From Citreicoccus inhibens (lineage in GTDB: Bacteria; Myxococcota; Myxococcia; Myxococcales; Myxococcaceae): a stretch of 64,000 nucleotides of DNA. This document shows positions 1 to 8,863 of this stretch, piece after piece. The notes beneath the pieces were generated by a model. The model worked only from the letters and a program-made list of their open reading frames with translations, did no database searches and was not told the DNA's origin. The stretch lies in NCBI RefSeq assembly GCF_019039035.1, contig NZ_JAHNZT010000032.1:34377-98376 (forward strand). The letters run 5' to 3'. Both the position numbers and the translations under genes were made by a program. Numbering within the stretch: position 1 is the first letter of the stretch; each line of letters begins with the position of its first letter.

Positions 1-1
1 A

Positions 2-385
2 CCCACGCTGGGCGCGCTGCGCCGCGAGGTGTTCCACGTGCTGTGCTTCAACGCGCGCAACGTGCTCGTGCACGACGCGAGGGTGGCGGAGGGCACCATG
101 AACATGTGCCCGGTGGACCCACGCGAGGTCTTCAGCGCGGCGCTCGCCTCGCGCGCCACCGCCATCGTGCTCGCGCACAACCATCCCTCGGGTGACCCGG
201 AGCCCAGCGCGCAGGACATCGCGCTGACCCGCCAGCTCGCGGCGGCGGCGTGCCTGCTGGGCATCAAGCTGTTGGACCACCTGGTGGTGGGGGACACGGG
301 CTACGTGTCGCTGATGGAACGGCGGCTCTTGCCCGATGACGAGGACGGGAGACGCAGATGGGGTGTGGCTGGGAGGGGCTCGTGA
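2..385 (+). CDS. radC: RadC/JAB-domain protein, 3' part
   Basis: The reading frame is open from the window edge, so the 5' end lies outside. What is visible is the C-terminal JAB (MPN/RadC) domain: the JAMM metal-binding signature HNHPSGDPEPSAQD at about 58-71 residues after base 2, preceded by the family-typical segment around GTMNMCPVDPREVF. RadC proteins were historically linked to DNA repair; their biochemical role is unsettled, and the JAMM motif implies a metal-dependent hydrolase fold. The stop TGA overlaps the ATG of the next gene, which suggests translational coupling. Family identity is firm from the motif; function is not. Confidence 0.9.
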   Translation, partial: PTLGALRREVFHVLCFNARNVLVHDARVAEGTMNMCPVDPREVFSAALASRATAIVLAHNHPSGDPEPSAQDIALTRQLAAAACLLGIKLLDHLVVGDTGYVSLMERRLLPDDEDGRRRWGVAGRGS

Positions 386-636
386 TGGTGTGCGGCGTGT
401 TGGGGTTGGGGAGCGGACCGGTGCGGGTGGAGCTGTTGGAGGACGACCGGGCGCTGGTGGTGGACGCGGCGAACGGACGGGCCTGCACGGTGGAGCGGTG
501 GCGCGTGCCACCGGGGGCACGCGAGGGCGACGTGGTGGTGGACGGCAGGGTGGACCCGGAGCGAACGGAGCGGCTGCGCCAGGAGGTCGCGACGGCGCGG
601 CGGGCGATTCCCGTCCCGCCGGGGCTGGAGCTGTGA
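385..636 (+). CDS. DUF3006-like small protein
   Basis: An 83-residue acidic protein. I chose the ATG at 385 because it overlaps the radC stop (TGATG), typical of coupled genes; an in-frame ATG at 358 would put nine residues inside radC. The layout of a short beta-rich N terminus around VRVELLEDDRALVVDA and a tail GAREGDVVVDGRVDPE resembles the DUF3006 family, small proteins often found beside hydrolases, with no established function. There is no signal peptide or membrane segment. The family match is by pattern only. Confidence 0.6.
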   Translation: MVCGVLGLGSGPVRVELLEDDRALVVDAANGRACTVERWRVPPGAREGDVVVDGRVDPERTERLRQEVATARRAIPVPPGLEL

Positions 637-684
637 GGCCGAGGAAGCACGAGGCGGGGGATTGCCGTTGACGGCCGACCCAGG

Positions 685-2760
685 ATGGTGAACATGCGCG
701 CGATGCCGGAGTCCCTGCCCTTTCTCGAAGAAGCCCAGCGGGGGCTGGTGCGGCACTTCGGCCTCGCGGAGTTCCGCCCCGGCCAGGCCCCCGTCATCAA
801 CTCGGTGCTCAGCGGCAACAACACCGTGGTGGTGATGCCCACGGGCGCGGGCAAGAGCCTGTGCTACCAGCTGCCGGCCACGATGCTGCCGGGGCTGACG
901 CTGGTGGTGTCACCGCTCATCGCGTTGATGAAGGACCAGGTCGAGCAGCTCACCGCGCGCGGCATCCCCGCCACGTACATCAACTCGTCGCTGTCCGACC
1001 TGGAGCGGGCCGAGCGCATGCGCCGGGTCCGCATGCGCGAGTACAAGCTGCTCTACGTGGCGCCGGAGCGCTTCCGCAGCGCGCGCTTCCTGGAGGCGGT
1101 GACGGAGCTGGGCGTGGACCTGTTCGCGGTGGACGAGGCGCACTGCATCTCCCAGTGGGGCCACGACTTCCGGCCGGACTACGCCTTGCTGGGCCAGGTG
1201 CGCAAGCGGCTGCGTCCCCCGCGCACCGTGGCGCTCACCGCCACGGCGACACCGGAAGTTCGCGAGGACATCGTCCGGGTGCTGTTGATGAAGGACCCGC
1301 GCGTGTTCACGCAAGGGTTCGATCGCCCCAACCTCTTCCTGGAGGTGATGAACGTCGGCGGTGACGAGGAGCGGCGCGAGGCCTGCGCCCAGCTCGCCGC
1401 GCGAGGGGGCAGCGGCATCGTCTACTGCTCCACGCGCAAGGCCGCGGAGAGCGTGCACGCGGCGCTGCTGACGCGGAAGGTGCGCGCGGTGCTGTACCAC
1501 GCGGGCATGGACGTGGAGGCGCGCAAGCGGGCGCAGGACGACTTCATGTCCGCGAAGGAAGCAGTGGCGGTCGCGACGAATGCCTTCGGCATGGGCATCG
1601 ACAAGCCGGACATCCGATTCGTGGCGCACGCCAACATCCCCAAGGCGGTGGAGGCGTACTACCAGGAGATTGGCCGCGCGGGCCGAGACGGCGGGCCGGC
1701 CTCCGCGGTGCTGCTGTTCAACCACGCGGACGTGTACACGCAGGAGCGCCTCATCGAGGGCAGCCACCCCTCCGAGGCGGTGATGGCGGACGTGTGGAAC
1801 GTCCTCCAGGCCGAGGGCGACTTCGAGCGCGGCGTGCACGCGTTGGCGGCTCGGGTGGGTTCGAGCGAGTTCGAGGTCTCCGCGGCGCTGAAGGTCTTCG
1901 AGCGCGAGGGCCTGCTGGAGCGCGGCGGCCGAGGCGAGGGCGAGTACAACCTGACGCTGACGGAGAAAGCCTCGGGCACCCATCCGCACGCGGACGACGC
2001 CCGCCGGCTCTTGAAGTCCCTGCTGGAGACCTTTCCCCTGGGGCGGCAGTCCACCACGGAGCTGCCCATCCTCGCGCGGCGCACCGGCCTGTCCTCGGAG
2101 GAGGTCCGCCACGCGCTGGGGCTCCTGGAGAAGTCTGGCGCGGTGGTGGTGCGAAAGCCCTTCGTGGGTCGCACCCTTCGCGCGCTCAAGCAAGGCGCCT
2201 TCCGCGACCTGGAGCTGGACCTGAGTCGCGTGCGCGAGCAGGAGCGCCGCAGCCTGCTGAGCCTCAAGCGGATGACGGACTACGCCTATACGCAGCGCTG
2301 CCGGCGGGCCTTCATCCTGCGCTACTTCGGCGAGCTGGACGCCGACACCGTCTGCGGCAAATGCGACCGCTGCGCGGGCACCATGATGCCGCGGCTGTCT
2401 CGCACGTCCTCCGCTCGCTCGGCGCCCTCGACGGCGGGGACTCCCGTGCTGGAGTACAGCGAGCTGGCCTCCACGGAGCTGCGCCGCTGGAGAAAGGACC
2501 TGGCGAGGGACCTGGGCATCGCGCCGTTCATCATCTTCAACGACGCGACGCTGCTGGGGCTGTCCTCGGCCTTGCCCGTGGACCGTGAGGCCTTCCTCGC
2601 GGTGAAGGGTACGGGCGAAAGTCGCTGGGAGCGCTTTGGCCCGAAGGTGGTGGAAATCTGCCTGATGGCCCGAGCGGCGGGACACGAGCCCCAGGCCGTG
2701 CCCTTCACGCCGCCCAAGGTGAGAAAGGCGCGGGCCCGGCGCGCGTCCACGTCCGAGTAG
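685..2760 (+). CDS. recQ: RecQ-type ATP-dependent DNA helicase
   Basis: A 691-residue superfamily 2 DNA helicase (3'-5' unwinding in recombination and fork repair). Motifs appear in order: the conserved FRPGQ element near residue 30, Walker A around TGAGKSLCYQLPA (about 55-67), the DEAH box with the RecQ signature DEAHCISQWGHDFRPDY (about 150), TATAT motif III, and motif VI QEIGRAGRDG (about 330). The C-terminal half has the RQC zinc site (CRRAF...CGKCDRC, about 537-563) and an HRDC-like segment near 590-660. The length fits canonical RecQ. The start at 685 gives a short leader; a second ATG lies three codons in. It sits 48 bases after the DUF3006-like gene. Confidence 0.95.
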   Translation: MVNMRAMPESLPFLEEAQRGLVRHFGLAEFRPGQAPVINSVLSGNNTVVVMPTGAGKSLCYQLPATMLPGLTLVVSPLIALMKDQVEQLTARGIPATYINSSLSDLERAERMRRVRMREYKLLYVAPERFRSARFLEAVTELGVDLFAVDEAHCISQWGHDFRPDYALLGQVRKRLRPPRTVALTATATPEVREDIVRVLLMKDPRVFTQGFDRPNLFLEVMNVGGDEERREACAQLAARGGSGIVYCSTRKAAESVHAALLTRKVRAVLYHAGMDVEARKRAQDDFMSAKEAVAVATNAFGMGIDKPDIRFVAHANIPKAVEAYYQEIGRAGRDGGPASAVLLFNHADVYTQERLIEGSHPSEAVMADVWNVLQAEGDFERGVHALAARVGSSEFEVSAALKVFEREGLLERGGRGEGEYNLTLTEKASGTHPHADDARRLLKSLLETFPLGRQSTTELPILARRTGLSSEEVRHALGLLEKSGAVVVRKPFVGRTLRALKQGAFRDLELDLSRVREQERRSLLSLKRMTDYAYTQRCRRAFILRYFGELDADTVCGKCDRCAGTMMPRLSRTSSARSAPSTAGTPVLEYSELASTELRRWRKDLARDLGIAPFIIFNDATLLGLSSALPVDREAFLAVKGTGESRWERFGPKVVEICLMARAAGHEPQAVPFTPPKVRKARARRASTSE

Positions 2761-2763
2761 CGC

Positions 2764-3135
2764 TCAGGGCCTCGCGGCGCGCCGCTGGAGCAGGTAGCGC
2801 ACGCCGCCCATGACGCTGCCCACCACGAGGGCCAGCATGAAGATGACGCCCACCGTGGTGATGCCGAAGAGGATGCGCACCTGCGCCTCGGTGAGCCGTC
2901 CGGTGAAGTAGGCCGTGCGCAACGGCTCCATGGCCCCCACCAGCTCCAGCGCGCGCGCGGGCAGCGAGTCCAGCGACAGCGACAGACGCTGCAGGAGACG
3001 CGACGGATACAGCCGCCGCGCCACCTCCACGCCAATCCCCGTCAAGAGGTAGAGGACGGAGAGCAGAAACGCGTTGCCCCACATGATGCGCAGGAGGGGC
3101 GAGTCCGTTGGCCGGCGGGAGTGCACGGAGTCCAC
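2764..3135 (-). CDS. small two-span membrane protein
   Basis: A 123-residue protein with two clear hydrophobic segments (about 18-38 and 86-109) separated by a charged loop; I recognise no family. The GTG start lies one base from the stop of the upstream TPR gene on the same strand, so the two are almost certainly co-transcribed. Its stop faces the recQ stop across three bases. An internal ATG at residue 18 would remove the N-terminal tail but not the first span. It may be an accessory membrane partner of the TPR protein; that is inference from adjacency. Confidence 0.6.
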   Translation of the reverse strand: MDSVHSRRPTDSPLLRIMWGNAFLLSVLYLLTGIGVEVARRLYPSRLLQRLSLSLDSLPARALELVGAMEPLRTAYFTGRLTEAQVRILFGITTVGVIFMLALVVGSVMGGVRYLLQRRAARP

Positions 3136-3136
3136 C

Positions 3137-6100
3137 CTACTTCGCGGCCTTGCGCTTGAGGATCGGAAGTGCCTTCTTCACGCGCGAGGCCTCGGACGAC
3201 CCGCCGGCCAGCCGGAGGAAGGCCTCATATGCGTCCACGGCCCGGGTCAGCTCGCTCGGCTCGCGAACCAGCAGGTCGGCCAACGCCAGCTGCGCAAGCC
3301 CGTCCGTCGGTTCCAGCTCCACGGCCTTGAGCAGGGCCTCCTTCGCCGGCGCCTCCTGGCGCTGCTTGAGGGCCACCAGCCCGAGGGCCAGATAGCCGCG
3401 GCCCGTGAATGGGGCCAGCTTCACGGCCTCGTCCGCCGCGGTGCGCGCCTCCTTCAGCGCCCCGGCGCCGAGCTGCACGCGCGCGATGGCCGCCTGGGCA
3501 AAGGCCTTGTCCGCCACCGACGAGGCCTTGTCCGCCAGGTCCTGGAGTGTCCGAGCGGCCGTGCGGCCTCCGGCGGGCACCTGCGCGTAGAGCTCGCCCA
3601 CGCGACCGCACGCGACGTCCGGCCCCTCACGCCGCGCCGCCGCGAAGGCCGCCTCCGCGTTGTCCACGTTGTCCTGCCGCAGGAAGGCCTGGGCAATCTC
3701 GCAGAACGTCTCCGGGTCCTTCGGGTCCAGCTTGTTGGCGCGCTCCAGCGCGGCGAAGCCCCCTGCCCCATCCCCGGCTGCAAAGAGGATGGCGGCGCGG
3801 ATCCGCTGTCCCTCGGCGTCATCGGGCGCCAGCTTCACTGCGCGCCCCACCGCGCCTTCCGCGTCCTTGCGCCGCCCCAACTGGTACAGCGCGAGCGCGA
3901 AGCCCTTGTGGGCCGCGGCGTTGCCTGGGTTGTCGAGCTGCCAGGTCTCGAACTGCTTGAGCGCCTCGGGCGCGCGCCCCAGGGCCAGCAGCGTGCGGCC
4001 CAGCGCGTCGCGGGCCTCGCCGTGCGCGCCGTTGCGCTCGACGGCCTTCGTCAGCGGCGCCAGCGCCATGTCCGGCAGCCCGCGCGACAAGAGCAGCCGC
4101 CCCAGCGAGCACGCGGCCTCGTACTCGCGAGGGTTCTTCATGGCCTCTTCGAACTGGGTCTGCGCCTTGTCCAGCGCGCGCTCGCGCCAATAGACCTGTC
4201 CCAAGGCCACGCGCATGTCGTTGCGCGGGCGCTTGAGCGCGGCCAGGGCCTTCTCCAGGACCTCACGCGCTTGCGCACCGTTGCCCTCGGCGGCGTCCGC
4301 CAGGGCCAGCCACGCGATGGCCTCGGGGGAGTAGCGGTCGTTGACGCGCGTCCGGGCCAGCTCCGCGCGAGCGCGCTTCCAATCCCCCAGGCGGGCATAG
4401 GCCGCGCCTCGGACCAGTGACACCTTGCGGCCGCCGTCCGGCTCCAGGCGCTGAAGGGCCTCGCGCTCGCGGTCGCGATCCAACAGCGTGCGCCCGAGTC
4501 CTTCGCGGGCCTCCTCGCTCTTGGGCTGGAGCTTGAGCGCGGCCTCATACGCCTGCTGCGCGACATCCAACTTTCCGGCCGCGCGGCTCGCCGCCCCCAG
4601 CGCCTGCTGGAAGTCGAACGCCTTGGGCCCCTGCGCGCCGCGAGACAACAGCGCGCGCGCCTCGTCATACCGCCCGAGCGCGGACAAGAGCTGTCCCTGC
4701 ACCAACTGCTGGCGCGACTGGAGTGCAGCGGGAAGCCGCGTGTCGGTCGCCAGGGGCGCGACGTCGGCCAGCGCCTCGTCCAGCTCCTGCTCCAGCGCGA
4801 GCCGGCTCTCCGCCATGCCAATGCGCGCGGCGGGATGCTCGGGGGACACCTCGCGCGCGCGACGGAACATCTCGAGCGCCTGCGGATGGTCCTCCGACGC
4901 GAGGTAGTAGCCCCCCAGGGCCACGAGCGCACGAACGTTGGTGGGGGACGCCTTCAGGGCCCGGTCAAAGCGCTCCAGGGCCTTCTTCTCGTCCTTCGCG
5001 GCGAGCAGCAGCGAACCCGCGAGGGCATGCAGCTCGGTGGACTCATCCGTCGAGGCGAGCAGCGCGCGCCGGGCCGGCTCACGGCCCCGGTCATCCGCCA
5101 CGAGCACATTGGTGGCCAGCATCAGGCCGGGGAAGCCCTCCTTGACGCCCGTCTTCTCCAGGGCCTCCAGCGCCTTCTGGCGCTCGTCCGGAGCCATCCC
5201 ATGGTCCGCGAAGAGCAGCGCGTGGACGTAGGCCGTCAGCGCCCAGGCCTGACTGCTGCCATCGTCCATCTCGTGGGCCCGGTCGAGTTGCTTGAGGGCC
5301 TCGTCCAGCGACGCGCGCGTGTCCTGAGAAACCAGGCGGCTGGTCCGGTCCAGCGTCTCCTTGAGAGTCTGCCCCCCCTGCCGGGCCCGGTAGGTGACGA
5401 AGGCCCCGACGCTGACGAGCACGAACACCGTCGCGACGATGGCCGACGCGAGCTTCACGCCGTTGCGAGCCAGGAACGACCGCTTGGCCGACTCCTTCGC
5501 CAGCTTCTCGCGAAGCTCCTGCTCGTACTTCGCGGCGAGCTTCTCCGTGTCCTGCGCGCTGGCCGCGACCTTCGTGGCGCCGGAAGGAGCGTGGACCTCC
5601 GCCGCGTCGGGGATGTCATCGAGCAGCGACCGCTTGCCCCCCGACGAACGAACCGGCTCGGGAGCCCGAGCCGCCACGGTCCGCCGCGCGCCAGTCTCCT
5701 CGGGAGGAGGCAGCTCTCCGAGCAGTCCGCCGCCCCCAGCCGCGGCGCCCTCGCCCGAGGCCTCTGGGAGGTCCGCCAGCAAACCGTCGCTCCCACCGCG
5801 ACGGTCGCCCGAGGAATCACGCTCCGGAGAGTTCTCCCCAGCCGCCGCGAGCGACTCCGAGCGGTCAGGAGCCTCCTCACTCCCCAACTCCGGAATGAGT
5901 CCGCCCTGCGCCGTCGAGGAGGACGCGCGAGCCTCCGCCTCCGAAGCGCCATCGCGCCCCGGGGCGTCATCCAGGCCGCCCAGGTCCACGGACTCGGAGC
6001 GCTCGTCACCCGAGTTCGACGAGGCAGCATCTCGCGAATCGTCCGCCGAGGAGCTTCCGGGCTCCGCGTGGGAATCGCCTCCACGAGACGTCCCCGACTC

Positions 6101-7057
6101 GGAGTCCTCGGCGCCGAAGGGCGAGCCACCGTGAGCGTCGCTGCCCGGCTCGAGTCCGGGAGCCGAACCACGCTCGGGATTCAAATCCCCGCTGGAGTCA
6201 GCAGACGCAGGTGCGCCCGCATCGCGCTCGGTCGTCCCGCCGGAGCCCGTCGCGCCGTGAGCGCCGTCGTCCGCCGCGCGCCCGCGCGCCTCGGACGCAG
6301 GAGCAGCACCGTCACCGCGCGCCCGCGACTCGAGCGACTGAGCCGTGGCGGGACGTCCCGTCTCACGCTCCCGCCCGGGCGAGTCACCGTCACCACGAGC
6401 CGCGCCCCGCCCCGGCGAATCGGAAGCACGCGCCCCATCCGCAGCACCTGCTCCGCGAACCTGGGCATCGGACGTCCGCGCGGCCCGCGCTCCAACGCGT
6501 CCCGCGGCTGCGGCGGAGCGCGCCTCGAACGCGGAGGGATGCGCGGCTTCCGGCCGGGCCTGCGGACCGGACTCGGCCGTCGCGGCGTCGGGCGGGGGCT
6601 CGGCGGGCTTCTCCAGCCCCATGAGGTCCGCGAAAATCGGCGCGGGCCCTCCAGACACCGCCTGCTGCGCCTGCTCCAGCCACAGCTTCACGCGCCCGTC
6701 ATTCGGCTGGAGCGTCACCGCCTTGCGCAAGATGGGCAGCGCCGAGCGATACAGCCCGCGCTGCAACAACACCTCGCCAATGAGGTTGTATGCGTAGGGG
6801 TTGTCCTTCTCGATGGCGATGGCCTGGTCGAACTGCTCCATCGCCTCGGCGGGCCGCCCCAGTTGGATGAGCGCCTTGCCCCACAGCACCCGGCCCACCG
6901 TGGAGCCCGCATGGTGCGAGACGCCTTGCGCGCAGACCTCGATGGCTCGCGCGGCTTCCCCTTTTTCCAGCAGGAGCTTGGCGAGCTCGACGAAGACGGA
7001 AGAGGTCGGATCCTGCCGGAGGAGCTGCTCGTAACGCTCCACCATCGACTTGGCCAT
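3137..7057 (-). CDS. giant single-span TPR protein
   Basis: A 1306-residue protein. I start it at the ATG at 7057 (MAKSMVERYEQL), which opens directly into TPR helices; the frame runs further upstream, but that part overlaps the divergent lipoprotein gene and has no coding character. Order: cytoplasmic TPRs (about 1-150), a long Ser/Glu/Asp/Ala-rich disordered region (about 170-480), a basic stretch, one transmembrane helix (about 530-555), then periplasmic TPR repeats to the C terminus with many canonical pairs such as NPYAYNLIGEV and EAYEAFLRLAGG. This topology suggests a scaffold linking cytoplasm and periplasm; no partner is evident except the adjacent two-span protein. It resembles the large TPR proteins common in myxobacterial motility and envelope systems, but I cannot assign it. 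Confidence 0.85.
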   Translation of the reverse strand: MAKSMVERYEQLLRQDPTSSVFVELAKLLLEKGEAARAIEVCAQGVSHHAGSTVGRVLWGKALIQLGRPAEAMEQFDQAIAIEKDNPYAYNLIGEVLLQRGLYRSALPILRKAVTLQPNDGRVKLWLEQAQQAVSGGPAPIFADLMGLEKPAEPPPDAATAESGPQARPEAAHPSAFEARSAAAAGRVGARAARTSDAQVRGAGAADGARASDSPGRGAARGDGDSPGRERETGRPATAQSLESRARGDGAAPASEARGRAADDGAHGATGSGGTTERDAGAPASADSSGDLNPERGSAPGLEPGSDAHGGSPFGAEDSESGTSRGGDSHAEPGSSSADDSRDAASSNSGDERSESVDLGGLDDAPGRDGASEAEARASSSTAQGGLIPELGSEEAPDRSESLAAAGENSPERDSSGDRRGGSDGLLADLPEASGEGAAAGGGGLLGELPPPEETGARRTVAARAPEPVRSSGGKRSLLDDIPDAAEVHAPSGATKVAASAQDTEKLAAKYEQELREKLAKESAKRSFLARNGVKLASAIVATVFVLVSVGAFVTYRARQGGQTLKETLDRTSRLVSQDTRASLDEALKQLDRAHEMDDGSSQAWALTAYVHALLFADHGMAPDERQKALEALEKTGVKEGFPGLMLATNVLVADDRGREPARRALLASTDESTELHALAGSLLLAAKDEKKALERFDRALKASPTNVRALVALGGYYLASEDHPQALEMFRRAREVSPEHPAARIGMAESRLALEQELDEALADVAPLATDTRLPAALQSRQQLVQGQLLSALGRYDEARALLSRGAQGPKAFDFQQALGAASRAAGKLDVAQQAYEAALKLQPKSEEAREGLGRTLLDRDREREALQRLEPDGGRKVSLVRGAAYARLGDWKRARAELARTRVNDRYSPEAIAWLALADAAEGNGAQAREVLEKALAALKRPRNDMRVALGQVYWRERALDKAQTQFEEAMKNPREYEAACSLGRLLLSRGLPDMALAPLTKAVERNGAHGEARDALGRTLLALGRAPEALKQFETWQLDNPGNAAAHKGFALALYQLGRRKDAEGAVGRAVKLAPDDAEGQRIRAAILFAAGDGAGGFAALERANKLDPKDPETFCEIAQAFLRQDNVDNAEAAFAAARREGPDVACGRVGELYAQVPAGGRTAARTLQDLADKASSVADKAFAQAAIARVQLGAGALKEARTAADEAVKLAPFTGRGYLALGLVALKQRQEAPAKEALLKAVELEPTDGLAQLALADLLVREPSELTRAVDAYEAFLRLAGGSSEASRVKKALPILKRKAAK

Positions 7058-7148
7058 GTTCGGTCGCGACTCCGGTGCTCGTGCGGGGGAGCCGGACCAT
7101 AGCACCGAGCCCCTCGTCCGATGCGAGGGCCGGGTGTAGCCTCGCCAC

Positions 7149-7568
7149 GTGAATCGCCTGCCCGTCCTCGTCCTCGCGCTCCTCCTCGGTGGGGCCTGTG
7201 CCCACACCTCCAAGAAGACCGACCTGGAGAACCTCAAGCCCACCGTGGAGGCCTTCCACGAGAACATCCGCTGGAGGAACTTCCGGAACGTCTCCCGCAT
7301 CCTCGTCCCAGAGCGCCGCGACGCCTTCGAGCGCTCCCGACGCGAACACCAGGACGACCGGGACCTCACCATCACCGACTACGAAATCGAGGACGTGAAG
7401 GTCTCTGACGACGGCCAGCGCGCCACCGTGCGCAGCACCATCCAATGGATGCGCCTGCCCTCGGCCTCCGCGCACACCGACACCGTCACCTCGGAGTTCA
7501 TCTTCCGCGACGGCGCGTGGCTCTTGGAGCGACAGGAGTCCGGCCCTTTCGAGGGCGAGCTGCCCTAG
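7149..7568 (+). CDS. small lipoprotein of unknown function
   Basis: A 139-residue protein with a GTG start. The N terminus is a lipoprotein signal peptide: MNRL, a hydrophobic stretch, then the lipobox LLGGAC with the lipidated Cys at 17. The mature part has a helical segment followed by an alternating beta pattern (ITDYEIEDVKV, RATVRSTIQWMRLP, SEFIFRDGAWLL) like NTF2/SnoaL-type folds, although I would not assign it. It diverges from the giant TPR gene with 91 bases between starts, which must hold both promoters. Confidence 0.75.
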   Translation: MNRLPVLVLALLLGGACAHTSKKTDLENLKPTVEAFHENIRWRNFRNVSRILVPERRDAFERSRREHQDDRDLTITDYEIEDVKVSDDGQRATVRSTIQWMRLPSASAHTDTVTSEFIFRDGAWLLERQESGPFEGELP

Positions 7569-7577
7569 AAAAGAAAC

Positions 7578-7613
7578 CGCCCACCGTCTCGGGGCCGGCC
7601 GAGGCGGTGGGCG
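7578..7613 (-). terminator. hairpin with T-rich flank
   Basis: A perfect 9-bp inverted repeat (CGCCCACCG at 7578-7586, CGGTGGGCG at 7605-7613). On the minus strand the hairpin is followed by a T-rich run (GTTTCTTTTC), so it fits an intrinsic terminator for minus-strand transcripts. Lying 10 bases after the lipoprotein stop, it could also cap plus-strand transcription. Confidence 0.6.
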
Positions 7614-7809
7614 TCGAAGGTTCCCCCATGGAACCTTCTACCAGGGTGGCCCGGCGACGCTGTGCTGCCAGCCCGCGTCGTCGTGCCTTCTTGCCTGGCT
7701 CCTAGAGCAATGCAGGTGCCAACGCCCCGCGCGCAGCCCAGGCGGAGGGACTGGTTCCGGAAATCGGGCACTTGCGCCTGTCCGCCCCCCGACATCCCCC
7801 TGCCCCGCG

Positions 7810-7868
7810 TGACATGCCTGTCAGAGCCCGCCAACGCTGTCATCCCCTCGGGACTGACAGGGCTGTCA
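7810..7868. promoter_or_regulatory. two TGACA-N4-TGTCA palindromes
   Basis: Two perfect palindromes with the same half-sites and spacing, at 7810-7823 and 7855-7868, centres 45 bases apart (about 4.3 helical turns). A lone TGTCA half-site sits between them at 7838-7842. The arrangement looks like a paired binding site for a dimeric regulator, yet it lies between two convergent genes rather than in front of one. No regulator is identified. Confidence 0.4.
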
Positions 7869-7871
7869 GGG

Positions 7872-7902
7872 CCCCCTCGGACTTCTCAAGCGCGAGAGGG
7901 GG
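7872..7902 (-). terminator. hairpin after the SDR stop
   Basis: A 7-bp stem (CCCCCTC at 7872-7878, GAGGGGG at 7896-7902) immediately beyond the stop of the minus-strand SDR gene. The stem is GC-rich but no T-run follows, so this may be an attenuating or Rho-assisted end. The T-flanked hairpin at 7578-7613 is the stronger terminator. Confidence 0.4.
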
Positions 7903-8826
7903 TTACTCGCCCAGGACGGAGCGGATGGTGTCGCGCATCGAGTGGCGCGGCTTCCAGTGGATGTCCTTCACCCACCGGGAGCCATCCACGGCGCACAGGA
8001 ACTGGATGTGGTCCAGCTCCGGCGGCGGGAAGCTGGCCAGCCGGTAGCGGAACAGCAGGCCCAACAGCGGGCGCGCCACCGGATGCGGCACGGGCAGCGG
8101 GGTATTGCCCAGCTCGCGCATCACCGAGGACAGGGGCACCTCGCCCGGTCCCACGACGTTGTAGACGCCGCGCAGCTCGGGCCGGAGCGCGGCGACCATG
8201 GCGCGCGCCACGTCCTCCACATGGATGAGCTGCACCATGGGGTCGAAGCCCGCGAGCGTCCACGGGTGGCGCAGCCGCAGGTAGTTGGACGGCGCGTTCT
8301 TGATGGTGGGCCCGACGATGTGGACGGGCCTGAGAATCACCGTCTCGATGTCCGGGTGCTTCCAGAAGAAGCCATGCGCGAGCATGTCCACTTCGATGAG
8401 GTCGCGCACCCCCGAGAACCGGCTGGCCGCCATGAGCGGCGCGTCCTCGGTGAGGAAGTTGGAGTTGTCCGGACTGGGGCCGTAGACGTTGGCCGAGGAC
8501 AGCACCACGACCTTCTTCACCCCGTACTTGGCGCAGTACTCGAGCAGCCGCGTGGTGCCCACCACGTTGAACGAGTGGTGCTCCTCCTCGCTCATCCGGG
8601 GGTCATGCATGATGCCCATGTGGATGACGGCGCGGACGTCGTTCTTGCGAAAGACGTCCTCGGCCTTCTTCTTGCGAAGGTCGAGCTGGTACATCTCGAC
8701 GTCCTTCGGCCGCCCCTGGAAGGGACGCCGGTCGATGCCGATGATGCGCTCCTGCTTGTGGAGGAGCTTCGCGAGGGTGCGGCCGAGGTTTCCGCTGATG
8801 CCCGTGACGACGACGGCGGGTCTCAT
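7903..8826 (-). CDS. atypical extended SDR (NAD-dependent epimerase-like)
   Basis: A 307-residue Rossmann protein with the glycine-rich nucleotide loop TGISGNLG at residues 8-15 and the extended-SDR serine region VVVLSSANVYGPSPDN near 105. Where active enzymes have YxxxK the sequence reads FSGVR (in SRFSGVRDLIEVD), so both catalytic Tyr and Lys appear replaced, which suggests a non-catalytic, regulatory or altered-chemistry member. C-terminal substrate-domain features (QLIHVEDVARA, YNVVGPGEVPLS) match NAD-dependent epimerase/dehydratase proteins. It is the last gene of a five-gene minus-strand cluster, 37 bases after the acyltransferase. Confidence 0.8.
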   Translation of the reverse strand: MRPAVVVTGISGNLGRTLAKLLHKQERIIGIDRRPFQGRPKDVEMYQLDLRKKKAEDVFRKNDVRAVIHMGIMHDPRMSEEEHHSFNVVGTTRLLEYCAKYGVKKVVVLSSANVYGPSPDNSNFLTEDAPLMAASRFSGVRDLIEVDMLAHGFFWKHPDIETVILRPVHIVGPTIKNAPSNYLRLRHPWTLAGFDPMVQLIHVEDVARAMVAALRPELRGVYNVVGPGEVPLSSVMRELGNTPLPVPHPVARPLLGLLFRYRLASFPPPELDHIQFLCAVDGSRWVKDIHWKPRHSMRDTIRSVLGE

Positions 8827-8863
8827 GTGCCCGCCGTCTTAACATCACCGCCGGTCCGGGCGC

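Noticed and set aside
910..2685. Very long open frame on the strand opposite recQ (591 codons), with similar antisense frames across the window, e.g. 3074-4420 and 29231-31399.
   Set aside because: These come from GC-biased codon structure of the true genes; they lack ribosome sites and any recognisable domain, and show His/Arg/Leu-rich random composition.
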